A stretch of DNA of 64,000 nt from Selaginella moellendorffii (GCF_000143415.4 NW_003314264.1:3321444-3385443); one strand, 5' to 3'. Shown: positions 1 through 12,573, counted from the stretch's first letter. The notes: generated by a model from the sequence alone, not told the origin. Made by a program: numbers and translations.

Positions 1-536
1 ATTAGGGGATCGATATTTTTTCGTTTTACCCCTTATTTAAAACTCATGGGTTGACATGGTTTTTTACTATCGTGGCAAAAACTGGTGGTCGTGAGTCCTC
101 ACAATCATCTTCGGGTGGGTTCGAGATCACTTGCACAACATTGGATAACCTTAGTTTAGTTAAACCACAAATCACTGAGCCTTAAGCAAAGCGTTAGCAT
201 ATTTCAACAATCTATTCTATCAGTGCCGCGAGATTTTCCGACGATAGCCACTGTAAGATCACACGATGGTTAATTCCGCAGAAGAGAGTCGAGTCAACAT
301 TACCGGAAAAGAAAAACGCTTGAGAGTCCATACGAGTTCTCCTCCTCCATTTTCTCATTGACTTGACCTGAAACAACGAAAGAGATGAAAACTTGCCTTT
401 ACGGAAAGCATACCTTTATGCATGTTAGATCGTCCCTCGCGCTTCTCCTAGCTAGACTCTCAACAAAGGAACTCTAAGAAATCCACACTTAGAAGACAAT
501 CATACAAGAGCATGAAAGTCTTACTTTGATCGAAGC
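1..536. other. 3' flank of the GYF gene, no gene seen
   Basis: This stretch lies downstream of the minus-strand GYF gene and probably holds its 3' UTR and terminator. I see no open frame, repeat or RNA gene I can support. Confidence 0.5.
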
Positions 537-3500
537 TCACATATCATCCACGTACTGGATCTCTCCCATGAGCATTCGGTTGCTCGCGACGCTAAATCCC
601 AGAAGAGACGGGTCCACTATCTTCTTGCCTTTCTTTGTTTTCTTCTTGGAAACAGTCTGACTGCCTCCCTCGACTTTGGCATCGCTTTTAAGCCCGCTGT
701 TGAATACTTGGAGCATCTGCGGTGTCATGAGCTCCCGACACCGTAAGAATTCGCCTTTGAAAGCCTGGGCGTCGGAGCTTTCTCCAAGATACTGAGTCAG
801 GGAACGCTCCGCCTCAAGCACGGACGGGAGCGAAACACAGTAATCAAGCTGCCTCATATCTTCAACCACACAAAGAAAGAAAGCGATCAGATTCCATGTA
901 TCAGAAAGCCCAAGCACGTACCACTGCTGCCAGTAAGTTCCTTGATTTGTGTCTCACACCAGCTTCGAAAGGACTTTACATCAGCAGCCGTGAGAAGACT
1001 TTGTGGAGCGAGGGGCATCACAGAGCCTGCATCTCAAGTTTAAGAAAACAGAATCACCTCAACCGAGAGATTACCTTGCTGGTTGCTCGGAACTAATCCG
1101 TTCGAAACAATATCTACAAGACTGTCCACAAGCAGCGGTTAGAAACCAGCTAGGACTAAAAAAGAGGAACACTTACTCAGGTTTTACATTCGTTGGCGCT
1201 GACGTATTCTCACTAGTTAAGAAATCCTGTATCCCTGTGTGAACTCTGCTTTGTGAGGCGTCAGCTTGCAAAGGTCTGGTGGATGACATTTGCATACCGT
1301 TCTCGAGCTTCCCAGCTTGCGTGCTAGACAAGTCCACGGGAGTCGCTAGCTTCATCTTTCTGTTCTCCACCTCTCTAACAGGCGCATGAAAACCATCAGA
1401 CACGAAGCCATCATAGGAAGGAAAACTACCAGATAGGAACCCCTTTTGCACTTCAACTCCCTGTTGATTCAGAGGCGCTGAGTGCTTCAAGTAGCTGTCT
1501 GGCATACTAGCAGGGATGTTGTTACTGAACACTCCATTGTGCTGCAGTCCACCCCGCCACTTGAAGTTTTCAGGCTCTGCCGTGTTATTCCAGAGTGATG
1601 GCTGCAGCTCACGTTCTATTGATACTTTTCTTTCGTGAAGTTGCTGGTTCCTCATTAGCTGCTGAAGCATGTACTCCTGAGATGACAAGCCCTGACGATC
1701 CATCTTATGGTTGTGTACCACCTGATCCGCTATTCCCAAACCCAGCGAAGCCTGATTGCGCTCTAAGCTCTTCAAATACTGCTCTTGCATCATCTGCTCT
1801 TCCCATGACGGTATCCGAGAGGATGGATTTCCTGCCCCTGATATGATAGCCTGAAGTGCCTCCTTTGTTAAACCTTGATGAACTTCATTCCTTGGTTGCG
1901 GAAAAAAATTCTCGCTGGAGACCCTCTGCAACCCCGCAAGCGTCTGGAGTTCCAGCTGCTCAAGACGATCGCGCTCTTCGAAACCATGGCCAGGAAGACG
2001 ATCGTCTCGAGCATATAATGCCGGCAAACTGGACTGATGCTGCAGTCTAGGCTGGTGCATGTTATCCATAACTCGCATCGGATATCCTGAATCGTCAACC
2101 TTCCAGACTCCAGATATACGCCTCTCCGGAAAGTTTTGAGGTGCACTCAGGAGTCTACTGAGCTCACGCTCTTGCTGTTTCTGCTGCAAAAGGTGCATAA
2201 GAACATCTTGTTGATGTCTCGACTGCATGAGCTGAAGATACTGATCGGACAGCGAGTTTATCAGCCTCTCTTCCTGTTGTTGCATGATCTGCTTCTCGAT
2301 GCCATAAAGTCCGGGATGGACTTGTTGCTGTTCGTACTGATACGGAAGCTGTTCCATTAGGAGTTGCTCGCGTCGAAGAGGGTCCATAATAAAGTCCGAC
2401 ATAGAGCGCTGTAAGTTTTTGGTGTGAAGAGGAGAGTGATCTGATACAGCTCCGGGTTGCATGTGGAAGTCGAGGGATGACTGCTGTACTTGTTGCCTGG
2501 CGAGGGCTTGGGCTTGCTGTTGACGCGCGAGCTCAAGCTCTTCCAGCTCGTGGACAAACGACCGTGGAGGTTTCTCCATTTGCATAAAAGGCTGGACAAG
2601 GTGTTCATCCTTTCGACCAGCAGCGACAATGCTGTCGTCTGGAAGTGAACCCGGCACTTGAGGATGAAGAAACGAAGATAATAGCTGCCCAGAAACCTCC
2701 GTCTGACTAGCGATCGTCTTTTGTTTATCAGCATTGTCTTTACGCTCGTCTGCTAGATAAAATGGCCTAATATCAGAGAAGCCAGATCCTGAAAATAGAG
2801 AAGTACCTCTTGCTGTCTCGATAACTGTTGTTCGCTCGGTAGTTTGAACAAGTTGCGGCATGACGCTCCCGAGAGGAATAAAAGGACTGCCTTCTGGAGC
2901 AGAAGCGTCTCGCACGAGTAGATCCGGCCCAAAATAACCCGCCTCGTACCACTGAAGGATGTCACCACTTGAGAAAGGGCCTTGAACATCTCCTTGCGGA
3001 TCCACATATAAAAGTTTTAACGTCTCAGGCTCAGGCGGCACAACTTGCTTTTCCTTCTCCGCTACATCAACCTGCTGTAATTTAATATCCTCAGCGAAAG
3101 TTTCTAAAGGAGGCTCGACGTGTTTCACTTCATCGGTGATCTCAGTTGGCGAAGAATATTCAGTAATAGAGGTATCGATAGTGTCGATTTTCTCAACCAC
3201 CAGCTTCTCTTCATCTGTAACGAGTTTTTATTGTAGAATTCGTATTTGCAAACTTGTGAGCCTACCTGGAAGGACAGAATCCATTCTCGACGTAGCCTCA
3301 GAAAGCCTCTTACTTCTACCATTCGAACTGATGCTGCTCACAGTTTTACCCTTCCAAATGCTTTCCAAAACAAGCTGAAACAGCAAGACAAAAGTTAGGA
3401 AACGTAAATTCTTAGCTGAACGAACCTGTTCCTCGGGATTTGGAGTAACAAAAGCCAAAGGATCCATTGGGGAAGACTCAGAAACCTCCGACACATCTGG

Positions 3501-4260
3501 GCTAAGTTCCTTCTCGGTAAACCCAGAGGCTCCGCCACACTTCCGATATATATCCAGCAACTTGGCTCTTGGATACTTGAAAGAGTTACCTGGCTTCTCA
3601 ACGGTTGGTGGAGGAGCCCCAATGTGTCCTCCACTCAACGCAGCACTGTAAGACCCAAGAGTAGTACCACTCGCTCTTCCACGACCAGCAGCAAAGCCAA
3701 CAGACCCTACTCCCCGGCCTCGGCCAGCACCAAATCCTGGAGCAGACTTTGGTAGAGCAGAGGGCGCGGGCGAACGACCTGCCAGCCACTTCTCTCGACG
3801 AAACTCCTTCTCTTTGTCGTCCGGACCCCATCGGTTGCTCCACTTTCCATCTCGTCTCGAGTCAAAAGCATCCCGATCACGATTGACAGGCTCCACCCAG
3901 CGATCTCTGCGAGTTCCTACAGTTTCCCGTTCGTCTTCCCGCCAGCGCTCACGATCCGGCGTTCCAATGCCAGGAGATAAAGTTCGCCACCAATCTTTCT
4001 TCTTGTCCCCATCCCCACGCTTGGAATCCGGGTCACCTCCTTTCGGAGTGGACGGAAGTTCCTGAGAACAAGTAAATAGTGTGTGAATTCTACTGGCAAA
4101 AAAATCAAAAGAGCTCACCGCGGGGAGCTTTGTATCACCATGCTTGGCAGACAACCACTGCGGCGACAGTGGAACTGTAGAAATTGATGTGTAAAGTCAG
4201 AACAAACTGGATCTAGAATACGAGGCGCATACCAGCATGCTTGTAGCTATCGTCCATCAT
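537..4260 (-). CDS. GYF-domain protein, homologue of plant EXA1 (Arabidopsis At5g42950 type)
   Basis: I read eight minus-strand exons: 4260-4233, 4174-4119, 4061-3426, 3374-3266, 3214-1177, 1121-1075, 1026-922 and 859-537. All introns are GT-AG and 48-62 bp. The exons total 3342 nt, exactly 1113 codons plus stop, which supports the model. The start is the ATG at 4258-4260; the next codon is also ATG. The N-terminus has the family motif [13 protein letters not shown], then RD/RE-rich sequence and RGRG repeats. [11 protein letters not shown] stretch fits the eIF4E-binding pattern Y-x4-L-phi. The GYF domain ([28 protein letters not shown]) is encoded near 3010-2860, followed by a long Gln-rich coil. 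The C-terminus ends in a KKKTKKGKK patch and [16 protein letters not shown], as in EXA1. GYF domains bind proline-rich ligands; Arabidopsis EXA1 is a translation-associated factor used by potexviruses. The family assignment is strong; function here is by homology. Confidence 0.93.
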
Positions 4261-4630
4261 CGTAGCGCGAGAATTTCCAGAGCAATCCACCGATTTCGCT
4301 TCCAATTGCTCGCAAACCCTAAACCCTATGACATTCTGGGCGAGGATCAAGAAGCCCTAGCTCCGGCTCCAAACCCTATCGCCTCGATCGATTCCTACAA
4401 CAGCGCGCGCGCCCAGCGCAAACCCTATGTCACGCGCAATGGATCGCGGAGAGAAATTCTTCGCTATCTCCACCACCGGGCGCTCAACGCTCGCAGACAG
4501 GCAATCCCGAGAATCAGATACCCTACAGGCGATCGCTGAGAAACGGGACCATAGAATAAGGGCATATTCACTCCGGGAAGTAAAATCTTTTGAAAGATGC
4601 TGACCTAATTCTCGCCGCCTCTTCTTTGAT
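4261..4630. promoter_or_regulatory. Divergent promoter between GYF and PPR genes, with telo-box motifs
   Basis: This 370-bp gap separates two genes transcribed away from each other, so it must hold both promoters and 5' UTRs. It contains several AAACCCTA-type motifs (telo-box), including a double copy near 4315-4331 and others near 4371 and 4421. Such motifs are common in promoters and 5' UTRs of plant housekeeping and translation genes. A 100-codon open frame at 4237-4539 overlaps GYF exon 1 in antisense and looks incidental. Confidence 0.6.
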
Positions 4631-6577
4631 ATGAATGGGGCGCTAGCGCAAAGCGTTCGTCCTAGAACTCATTGCCTCGATCTAATCCAGTCCTGCGACA
4701 CCCTTCTAGAGGCTCGAGCTATCCATTCTCGCGTAAATTCTTCGATCGATCCCAGAGACGTCTTCGTTTTTAACAAGCTCATCGAGCTATACGGGAAATG
4801 CCGGAGCTGGGAAAGCGCTCGAGGAGTCTTTGATTCCATTCCCCCAAATTCCAAGGATCTCTTCTCCTGGGACTTGATGCTAATTTCCTACACACGAAAT
4901 GGGCAGCTCGACCACGCTAGCCGCTTCTTATCTTCCCAGATGCCTTTCCATAGTCTCATCTCTTGGAACTTGATGCTCTCGGCATATGCTCAGGCTCGGA
5001 ATATCGACGAAGCACAGCTCCTGTTCACTCAAATGCCCGAGAAGAATCTTATCTCGTGGAATGCCATGCTCATGGTATATGCCCAAAGTGGGCATCTACA
5101 AACCTCCATTCTGCTCTTCGAAGAGATGCCAGTGAGAAGCCTCGTGTCGTGGAATTCACTTCTAACGGGATATTCCCAAAATGGGAATCTAGCCCAGTGT
5201 AGGGAGCTCTTTGATTGCCAGCCAGAGCACAACGTCCTCTCCTCTACCATCATGCTAACAGCATATGCTCAGGACGGGCATGTTGAGCTCGCCATGCGTG
5301 TATTCTCTCAAATGGAGGAACGGAATCTCATCTCCTACACGGCCATTCTCGTCGCACATACCCAGCTCGGCTCCACCCAAGATGCCGAGAGATTCTTCTT
5401 CGATTTTATGCCGGAATGGGACTTGGTGTCCACCACCACGATGATCACCGAGTTTGGCAACTATGGAAGACTCGAAGAGGCACAAAATCTCTTCGAGGCT
5501 CTGCCCGAGCAAAACCTCGTCTCGGAAACCGCGATGCTGGCGGCGTATTCCCAGAACGGAAGCTTGGAACAGGCAAGGAATCTTTTCGAGTGGTCGATGC
5601 AGCAGTGGGATCACATCTCCTTGAGTGCCATGCTCTCGGCCTACGCGCACAATGGATACTTGGAGGATGCCCAGGGGATATTTGATCGGATGGAGCACCT
5701 CAGCCTCACGGCGTGCAATGCGATGCTCACGGCACACGCTCAGAACGGAAATCTCGAGCGAGCAAGGCAGATTTTCGACGAGATGGGCAGTAAAAATCTG
5801 GTGTCGTGGAACGCAATTCTATCAGCATATGGCCAATGCTTCCATCTTGACGAGGCAAGAGTTGTGTTTGATTCAATGCCAGAACACGATATGATATCGT
5901 GGAATTCAATTTTGTCCGCAACGGCACAACACGGTAATATGCATGATGCAGAGTATTTGTTTGTGAAGCTTCCATATCAAACGTCGCTGTCTTGGAACAC
6001 CATGATCACTGCAAATGCCCAAGTCGGGCATCTTCTTGAAACGAGGAAAATGTTTGACGAGATGTGGGAGAGAAATGTTCTTTCGTGGACGGCGGTGTTG
6101 ACTGCTCACTTCCACCATGGTCAATCAGACGAAGCTCTCCTTGTGTTTGACTCCATGAAACTGGACGATGTAGTACCAGACGAGATTTGCTTTGTGCTCG
6201 TCCTGCTAGCTTGCAGCCACGCAGGGAAAGTCTTCCTGGGGCGATGTTACTTCCAGTCGATGATGGCGGATTTCGGAATCCAGCCCTCTAAGCAGCACTA
6301 CTGCTGCGTCCTAGACATGCTTGCGCGATCCGGGCATTTAAGCGAGGCTAGAGATCTCATCGAAGCCATGCCTTTCAAGGCGGATGCCTCGGACTGGAGG
6401 TGTTTGCTAGGAGCTAGCAGGAGTTACAGCAATCTCCACGTTGGGGCCGACGCTGCCAAGACGATCCTCGGCTTGAATCCGCAGGACTCGGCCTCTTACG
6501 TGCTCCTCGCAAACATGTATCGAGAACGGGAAGAAAATTCCGCCAGCGATTCAGCCCAAGTAAACGCACCCGACTGA
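4631..6577 (+). CDS. Pentatricopeptide repeat protein, PLS class, nearly all S-type repeats, E1-like end, no DYW
   Basis: This is an intronless 648-residue frame from ATG at 4631. I count about 17 PPR motifs, most of the ~31-residue S type with the pattern LISWNAMLxAYAQxGxLxxAxxLFxxMPE. The last three motifs read as P (EALLVFDSMKLDDVVPD), L (CFVLVLLACSHAGK) and S (YCCVLDMLARSGHLSEARDLIEAMPF). An E1-like segment follows (DWRCLLGASRS to SASYVLLANMY), and the protein ends soon after without E2 or DYW. PPR proteins bind organelle RNA one base per repeat; PLS proteins mostly act in C-to-U editing. Lacking a DYW deaminase, this one would need a partner or act in another RNA step. I see no clear presequence in the first residues, so targeting is uncertain. 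Its tail overlaps a broken PPR copy on the other strand. Confidence 0.9.
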   Translation: MNGALAQSVRPRTHCLDLIQSCDTLLEARAIHSRVNSSIDPRDVFVFNKLIELYGKCRSWESARGVFDSIPPNSKDLFSWDLMLISYTRNGQLDHASRFLSSQMPFHSLISWNLMLSAYAQARNIDEAQLLFTQMPEKNLISWNAMLMVYAQSGHLQTSILLFEEMPVRSLVSWNSLLTGYSQNGNLAQCRELFDCQPEHNVLSSTIMLTAYAQDGHVELAMRVFSQMEERNLISYTAILVAHTQLGSTQDAERFFFDFMPEWDLVSTTTMITEFGNYGRLEEAQNLFEALPEQNLVSETAMLAAYSQNGSLEQARNLFEWSMQQWDHISLSAMLSAYAHNGYLEDAQGIFDRMEHLSLTACNAMLTAHAQNGNLERARQIFDEMGSKNLVSWNAILSAYGQCFHLDEARVVFDSMPEHDMISWNSILSATAQHGNMHDAEYLFVKLPYQTSLSWNTMITANAQVGHLLETRKMFDEMWERNVLSWTAVLTAHFHHGQSDEALLVFDSMKLDDVVPDEICFVLVLLACSHAGKVFLGRCYFQSMMADFGIQPSKQHYCCVLDMLARSGHLSEARDLIEAMPFKADASDWRCLLGASRSYSNLHVGADAAKTILGLNPQDSASYVLLANMYREREENSASDSAQVNAPD

Positions 6578-7335
6578 GCTCTCCGCCTCAATCTCGAGAA
6601 CCGACCGTGACGCTTGAGCAGCTCCACGATCCATGCCTTTGCTTGCTTGCAAGCTTGCAAGAAGCTCGTCCTCACGGACGCGGGACGAAAGGCATGGTCG
6701 CGATGAGCTCCTCCGAGTCTCGCAATCTGCCGGATCGCGCGAGCGCGTCCACCATGCAGCTGTAGTGCTGCTTGGACCCTCGCAGCACAAAGTCACCGAT
6801 CATCGAAACGAGGCAGCATTGCCCATCCTCGGTTTTTCCTCGGCTGCAAGCGATCAAGGCCGACACGAAGCACACTTCGTCCACCATATCCAGCAGCTTC
6901 ATCTCTCCAAACACGTCGATGGCTTCGCGGTAGCGGCCATTGCGAGCGTTGGCTGCAAGAACAGCGGCCCAGGTCACCATTCCTCGATCTGGCAGCGTCT
7001 CAAAGATGAGGTTTGCTCACAGTTGTGAGCGTAAGCCGTGAGCATTGCGTTCCACGAGACTCTGTCCCGCTCGGGCATGCTGGAAAAGAGGAGCCTGGCT
7101 TCGGTGACATGCCCGTTCTGGGCATACCGGGAGAGCATCACACATTATCTTGGTGTCATGCAATCATCCAGCACAAGATCATGGCCGGGAATGGACTCCG
7201 CGGCTTCTTCAAGCTGGGATCTGGGAATAGGCTGTGAGAATCGTGGTCGCCGAGACGATGTTCCGCTCTGGCATTCGATAGAACAGCTCCCCAGCTTCGT
7301 GTGGGCGAAGCCCGAGAGGAGAGTTCCATGAGATT
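6551..7335 (-). pseudogene. PPR pseudogene, tail-to-tail with the intact PPR gene
   Basis: Minus-strand frames carry recognisable PPR pieces in the right order but in different frames. Examples are [20 protein letters not shown] and [13 protein letters not shown] near 7150-7020, then WAAVLAANARNGRYREAIDVF and CMVDALARSGRLRDSEELI near 6980-6700, and a frame-shifted ELLASLQASKGMDRGAAQAS tail near 6680-6600. Several stops and frameshifts separate them, including one near 6680, so this is a decayed copy. Its last codons overlap the end of the intact PPR gene in antisense at 6551-6577. No 5' part of a PPR gene is seen beyond about 7335. Confidence 0.8.
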
Positions 7336-9060
7336 AGATCCCTCTGCCGCATTCGATCAAACAAATGCTTGCTCTCGTCCCCTGTGAATCGCGACTAAAC
7401 CGGGAGAAGACGCCAGGCGATGGACGGGAGGATCGAAAGATAGAACAGTTAAAAGGCACGATTCAAATCACGCGCATCACGCAATTGGTCGCGAGTTCGA
7501 ACCTCGCTGAAACCAGCAATATCTTTTCAGAGTGCCAATAGACTTCCTTGCGTTGGTGTGAGACTATGTTGTTTGATGACTCACATTTGCTCACAATCGC
7601 TATTTTGATGGTTTTATTTAAGAAAATTTTATTCCTGTTTGAGGCATTCCGGCAAATGCCCTCGAATGGCACTTTGACGAGCATAGCACAAAATGGCTCT
7701 TTACACCTTTACCGATAAAATGCCGGTACGTATTTAAATTTGAGGGCTCCTCCCAAGCTCATATCTTTGTGGACGGGATGAGGAAGAGGGAGGTGGTGTG
7801 CGCGCTGGAAGGTTGGATTTCTCTCTCTATTCAATGCTCAATTCTCTCCCTGCGATGGATTGCTCTTCACTCCTCCCTCTTGCCGAAGCTCGATAATCTT
7901 TCTATCAGGAGATTCTTGCCTTCGCTTGGCCGATTGGCTTGCGTATAGACTGTGTTGGCTTCAGATCAGACGCTGTGGCTGGCGATGGAGATACCCCGGA
8001 GATGGAGATTGGATCTCATCGCCTAGGTGTGTTTCCTAGGCAGAAAAAGTGAAGTAGTCCTCATCCCATGTTTAGCGTCTTCTATACAGGATATATCATG
8101 AGAGCTTTCGAGACTTTGTGATCGAATTGCCTAGAACAACTTACAACCAGTAGCTCCTGCTCGATGGTGGCTGACACTAAACAGGATTCATTATATATTT
8201 TCTTTCCTTTTTCACTTTATAGTGTCATCCATGTGGTACGATAGTTGCTCCTTTGTAACTTCTCGACAATGTGTTGTCCAACTTCGTTAACTCAATGGTC
8301 GCCTTTTAACACCAGCTTAATATCTAGTTTCTCATATATGAAGAGGCTACAAGGGTCAAGGCTTCTTTGGATCACAAGGTTAGTTTCAAGTGTGGGAAAA
8401 GCTTGATGTGCTGTACTTTCATCTATCATTGTTTTGCACGTGCCCAAAGACAAAGTTCAACTAGGAATTTAGGATTGGCTTAACTAAATCAGGTTGGTTA
8501 GCCAAGCTCTCTAGTTCTGCATACTTTCTTTCTCATTCAGTTCACACGTCCTCTTTAACTAAAGCATCAAACCCTTCTCAAATGCTTTCTTTTTTGACTC
8601 GTCCCCAAGCTGCCTTCACCTAACAAGTTATCTAGGAAAATATTTTGAAAGATGGAATGGCCCTAGTGATCAAGAGAAGGCAACAAAGAGTCAATATGGT
8701 ATGGATTAGGTAGCTGCCGCTTGAGAAGCGAACCAGAGACTAACGATGGGCAAAGTGGTCCAGTCTCTCAAGATGGTGCAGCATAGCAACCAGAGTGGAT
8801 GTCAGGCAACGTTCAATACTCTTGAGCCCCTTCTCGTGCCAAACAAATTTAGGGTATAAAGCAGGCACGGATAAGGGTAGTGAGCAAGCAATAGGCATGA
8901 TCTGTGCTATGTTACATGAGGTAAGAGAGCAAGATCCAGGATTACAAAAGGATGTTAGTGATCACCATTCATTGCTAAAGCCAAATGCTTAAGAAATTGA
9001 AGGCAATCAAGGTGCCATTGGAAAAGAGGCTTTGGTAATCTGGGCATTGGAGAAAGCTAT
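7336..9060. other. Intergenic stretch without a recognised gene
   Basis: Only short frames are present and none resembles a known family. A TTCGAACC motif near 7494 resembles a tRNA T-arm, but no tRNA folds around it. This may be the boundary between host genes and the transposon cluster. Confidence 0.4.
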
Positions 9061-9346
9061 GCCTACGTGGAAATTAACTTTACCTTTGTTAAATAGGGCT
9101 TTTTATTTTTCAGCAAAACACCAAAAAACTGGGTGTGAAACCAGCAAAAAGCCTTTATTTAGAAGGGCTTATTATGGAAGTATCTATGGGGGTTACTCGT
9201 GAATTGGATCCCGAAGGTCTGCCTAGATATGTCACTTGAAACCATTCATCTAGTGGTGTCCACATCCATTCCCGAGTACTTGCCTCCCCTTGCTTCCATA
9301 AGAAATGCTAAATTTGTGCTTCTTTCTTAGCTTTTTTTAGCCTATT

Positions 9347-12300
9347 TCACCCTCCTCTCTTTTCCAGTTGTAAGACATAGGCTGCTGCTGTTATAATCAT
9401 TCTAGTCCATACCCATGACACCACCATCTTTGGCTCTTCATGCTTGTTGCTAAAAATTCTGTTGCATCCGGCTTTCCACACTTCCCATAACATAATTCCT
9501 TGTATTAAGTCCACTAACTTTGAGGATACTCCTTCTATATCTGTTTTTATTGTGTTGAGCTGATCAAACCATGGCATCCTTTCTCGTGTTGAGAACCATT
9601 TCCAAGAGTCTGTTCTATTTCATATTCCTACAATAGCTTCACCCCACACTGTCACTTCATACGTGAAGCACACTTGTCTTTGGGAATGTTATTGCAAAAA
9701 CTAGCATGTGCTTCTCCACACATTTTGTACACTTTCACATTCCCAAAGTATGTGCCTTTGTGTCTCCCTTGCCCCACATTTATCACGGGATTGGTTTGCA
9801 AGATGTATATTTCGTTTAGATGATAGCCAATTTTGCATAATCAAGCACATAAGGTATCTTCTTTTTGTTGCCCATCTTCCTTTCCACAGCCCTTTTAATG
9901 CAGCCTGCTGTATCATGTCTTGTATGTTGGCTCACTTCATTCTTGATACCAGTAGTGAGTCACTACTTGGCTGAATGAGTTGTTTTCCCAACTTTATCTC
10001 ATGCGCAAAGAATTCTTCCTTTTTTTTTTCCTTGCTAGTTCCATTTCATTGGATCCTAGACCAACTTGCTTAATTTTTGTTGCCTAAACCAATACAGCCT
10101 AGCTACGAAACTTTTTGTTATTGTTGAATCTATCAATGTTATTTTCTTATCCATGCTTATTACCCGTATGGGCTTTACTTTTGATATGTCCAGTCTTATA
10201 CTTTCCTCGGGCACTTTGTATGGTAGCAATCAACTGGCCACACCAACATTGAAAACAACACATTTAGCTTGATCTTGAGTTGCCATATATATTACCTTTT
10301 CATTGGCTATCCACCATATTGGTGTCATTTCTCTAACTTCCCTAACACTCTAATTGCAATACTTTCATGCGTCATCAAAAGCCATTTCAAATTTTTTTAA
10401 CTGGTGCATCAAGATTTCTAGACCATAAAAAGCTTTTAGCATGTCTCTATTTCTTTTTGTTTCTCCCACTTTTAGCATCGAGTTGGCCTCTACAAATGTT
10501 CTCCTCCCGGCACTGTGCACGTCCTTACATACTTTGTTTATTCCTCTGTCTCTTGTTTCTCCCAAGCATTTTCCTTTATATTGGAACTGTTTATTGAGAA
10601 ATATTAGTTGTCGGTCAACTTTGTAATTGTTTGCCAATTTTCTTTTTCCCATCTTCCCTTTGAATTATTTCTATAACTTGAATAGTTTCTTTGAGAATGT
10701 ATTTGGTCTTGGCATTTTTAAGGTGCAGTTAGCAAAGTGCCACTTTTCATCTTTTCCCCAATTCTGCCTTCTATGTTCTAGTCTATCAAGGATGACCTTT
10801 AGCAATTGGTGGTACAATAGTAGTTTCCATGGCTGGTTTCTGGGCATATACATTCGATGGAAGACCTTGAATAATGGAGCCTTGCATTGCTCTTCTATAT
10901 TAATTATATTTATCCCCCCATCCTTCTTTGCTTTTGTGACCAAGCTCCATCCAACCTTTGCCCCTCCTTTTGAAACTGTTACTTGTCCCTTCCATACATA
11001 TGTCCTGATTAGCTTGTTCATATCTTTTAATGTTTTCTTGTCTAGGTTCCATGTTGCTGCCAGAAACCATATTACCCCTAGCACAATATTGTTCGCCACT
11101 ACACATTTTGCCGAGAAGGACAACTTTCATGATGCCCAGAATTTCAATTGATCTTTGAATTTGTCAACTACTTTTTGATTCTGTGGGAGGGGGTCATAGT
11201 CCCGGCCCACTTGGAAACCTAGGTATCTTGTTGTTTCCCCTTGTTTCAGCCACTTGAAGTCCCACTCCTCTTCCCAGCTTGGCAGGTCTGAATTTGATAA
11301 CCATATTCCCATTGATTTTCCCTAGTTTATTTTTGAGCCCGCTGCGAAGTTAAAAAAATCCAAATCCTCCTTGACCTTGCTCATGCTTTCCAGGGAGCCT
11401 GTTGCTATTATTCCTATGTCATCAGTATAGGCACTAGATTTCAACTAATTTTCTGCTGTCACTGCCATATCTTGTAGTGAGTTTCTACACCCAGGTAAAA
11501 CCAACCCTTCCGGCCCTTCCAATCTTGCTAGATAATGTGCTAACACATCTGCCACGAACAGAAACAAGAAAGGGGCAAAAGACACCCTTGTCTTACTGAT
11601 TGTTGTAATTTAATTGTGTTCCCCACTGTCACATTTATTGTGACCTTGCTTGATGTGCCTTAATATAAGGTGGCCATCCATCCTATGAACTTGATTGGAA
11701 TGCCAATTCTCCTCATTGTAGCTTGTAAGAATTACTAGTCCACTCTATCGTAGGCTTTCTCATAATCCAGAAGTATTATTGCCATCTTAGTCCTTGGTCC
11801 TTTACTTGTTCTTGTGTTAACAACACTATCAATATATTATCTATCAACTATCTTCCTTCTACAAATCCATTTTGGGTGTCATGTATCGTTTTTGGTAGTA
11901 TCGGTTGCAATCTTTTGGCTAAAGCATTAGCTATGATCTTGTAAAGCGTGTTCAACATCGAGATCGGTCTCCAGTTCTTGATTCGAGATGCATCCCCCCC
12001 TTTTTTGGGATGAGCGCAATAATTCTGTCGATTGCTCCTAGAGGCCATTTTCCCATTCTCATCACCTCATTCCATGTGTTTAGGACTTTTGGTCCTAACC
12101 ATTCCCAGTTTGTTTTATAGTGCACTTGTGGCATTCCATTTCCATCCTCCCCAAACATCTTATCATCGTTCAAGTCTCTTACTGCTTCCTCTAGCTCTTT
12201 AAGTGTGAAAGTTCTACATAGAGCTTTTGCTGACGAGTCATCTACTTTTTGAGGCACAGATTGGAGCACTTTATTTATTACCATTTTCCTTTTCTTAATC

Positions 12301-12544
12301 CATGGTTCTATAGTGAAGAGTCCTTGATAGTATGTCTCAGCCATCTTATGCATCTCATGTAAGCTCGTGTGTATCTCCCCTTGGTTGTCCTTGAGCCCGA
12401 ACATTGGTAAAGACGTAACTTTTGATTTTATGAATTTATAGAATTCTTTGTTCAGTGCATTCTCATTAATGTGCCATTTGAGATGACCCGACCTTATGAA
12501 TGCCTCCATCTTTTCTGCTCTTAGGGTGAACAATTGATCTTTTG
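9347..12544 (-). pseudogene. LINE ORF2, reverse transcriptase and C-terminal part, decayed
   Basis: Reading minus from 12533: pre-RT sequence (TFTLKELEEAVRDLNDDK), then IIALIPKKGG, then after a frameshift at a poly-C tract near 11995 the RT block NWRPISMLNTLYKIIANALA with QNGFVEGR. Next comes the DYEKAYDRVDW aspartate motif near 11760 and a YTDD catalytic box near 11415-11430 (usually F/YADD). The C-terminal part carries WNLDKKTLKDMNKLIRTYVW and a Cys/His pattern (CGARETQRHILWECE) near 9760, typical of the zf-RVT end of plant L1-type elements. At least five frame changes or stops interrupt it, so it cannot encode a working enzyme. Confidence 0.85.
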
Positions 12545-12550
12545 TCTTTA

Positions 12551-12573
12551 AGCTCTATTTCGTTAAAGTGGGA
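12551..12573 (+). repeat. Terminal inverted repeat, element A left
   Basis: The first bases read AGCTCTATTTCGTTAAAGTG and then GGA. The matching inverse ends at 29831. The target duplication TCTTTA precedes it at 12545-12550. Confidence 0.93.

Noticed and set aside
4237-4539. A 100-codon plus-strand frame
   Set aside because: It overlaps GYF exon 1 and the shared promoter with telo-boxes; composition is UTR-like and no family is recognised.
7470-7515. tRNA-like T-arm (GAGTTCGAACCTC)
   Set aside because: No acceptor, D-arm or anticodon stem can be drawn around it, and the A box is absent. Possibly a tRNA-derived fragment.
8795-8992. A 65-codon plus-strand frame
   Set aside because: Short, isolated and without recognisable features; expected by chance.
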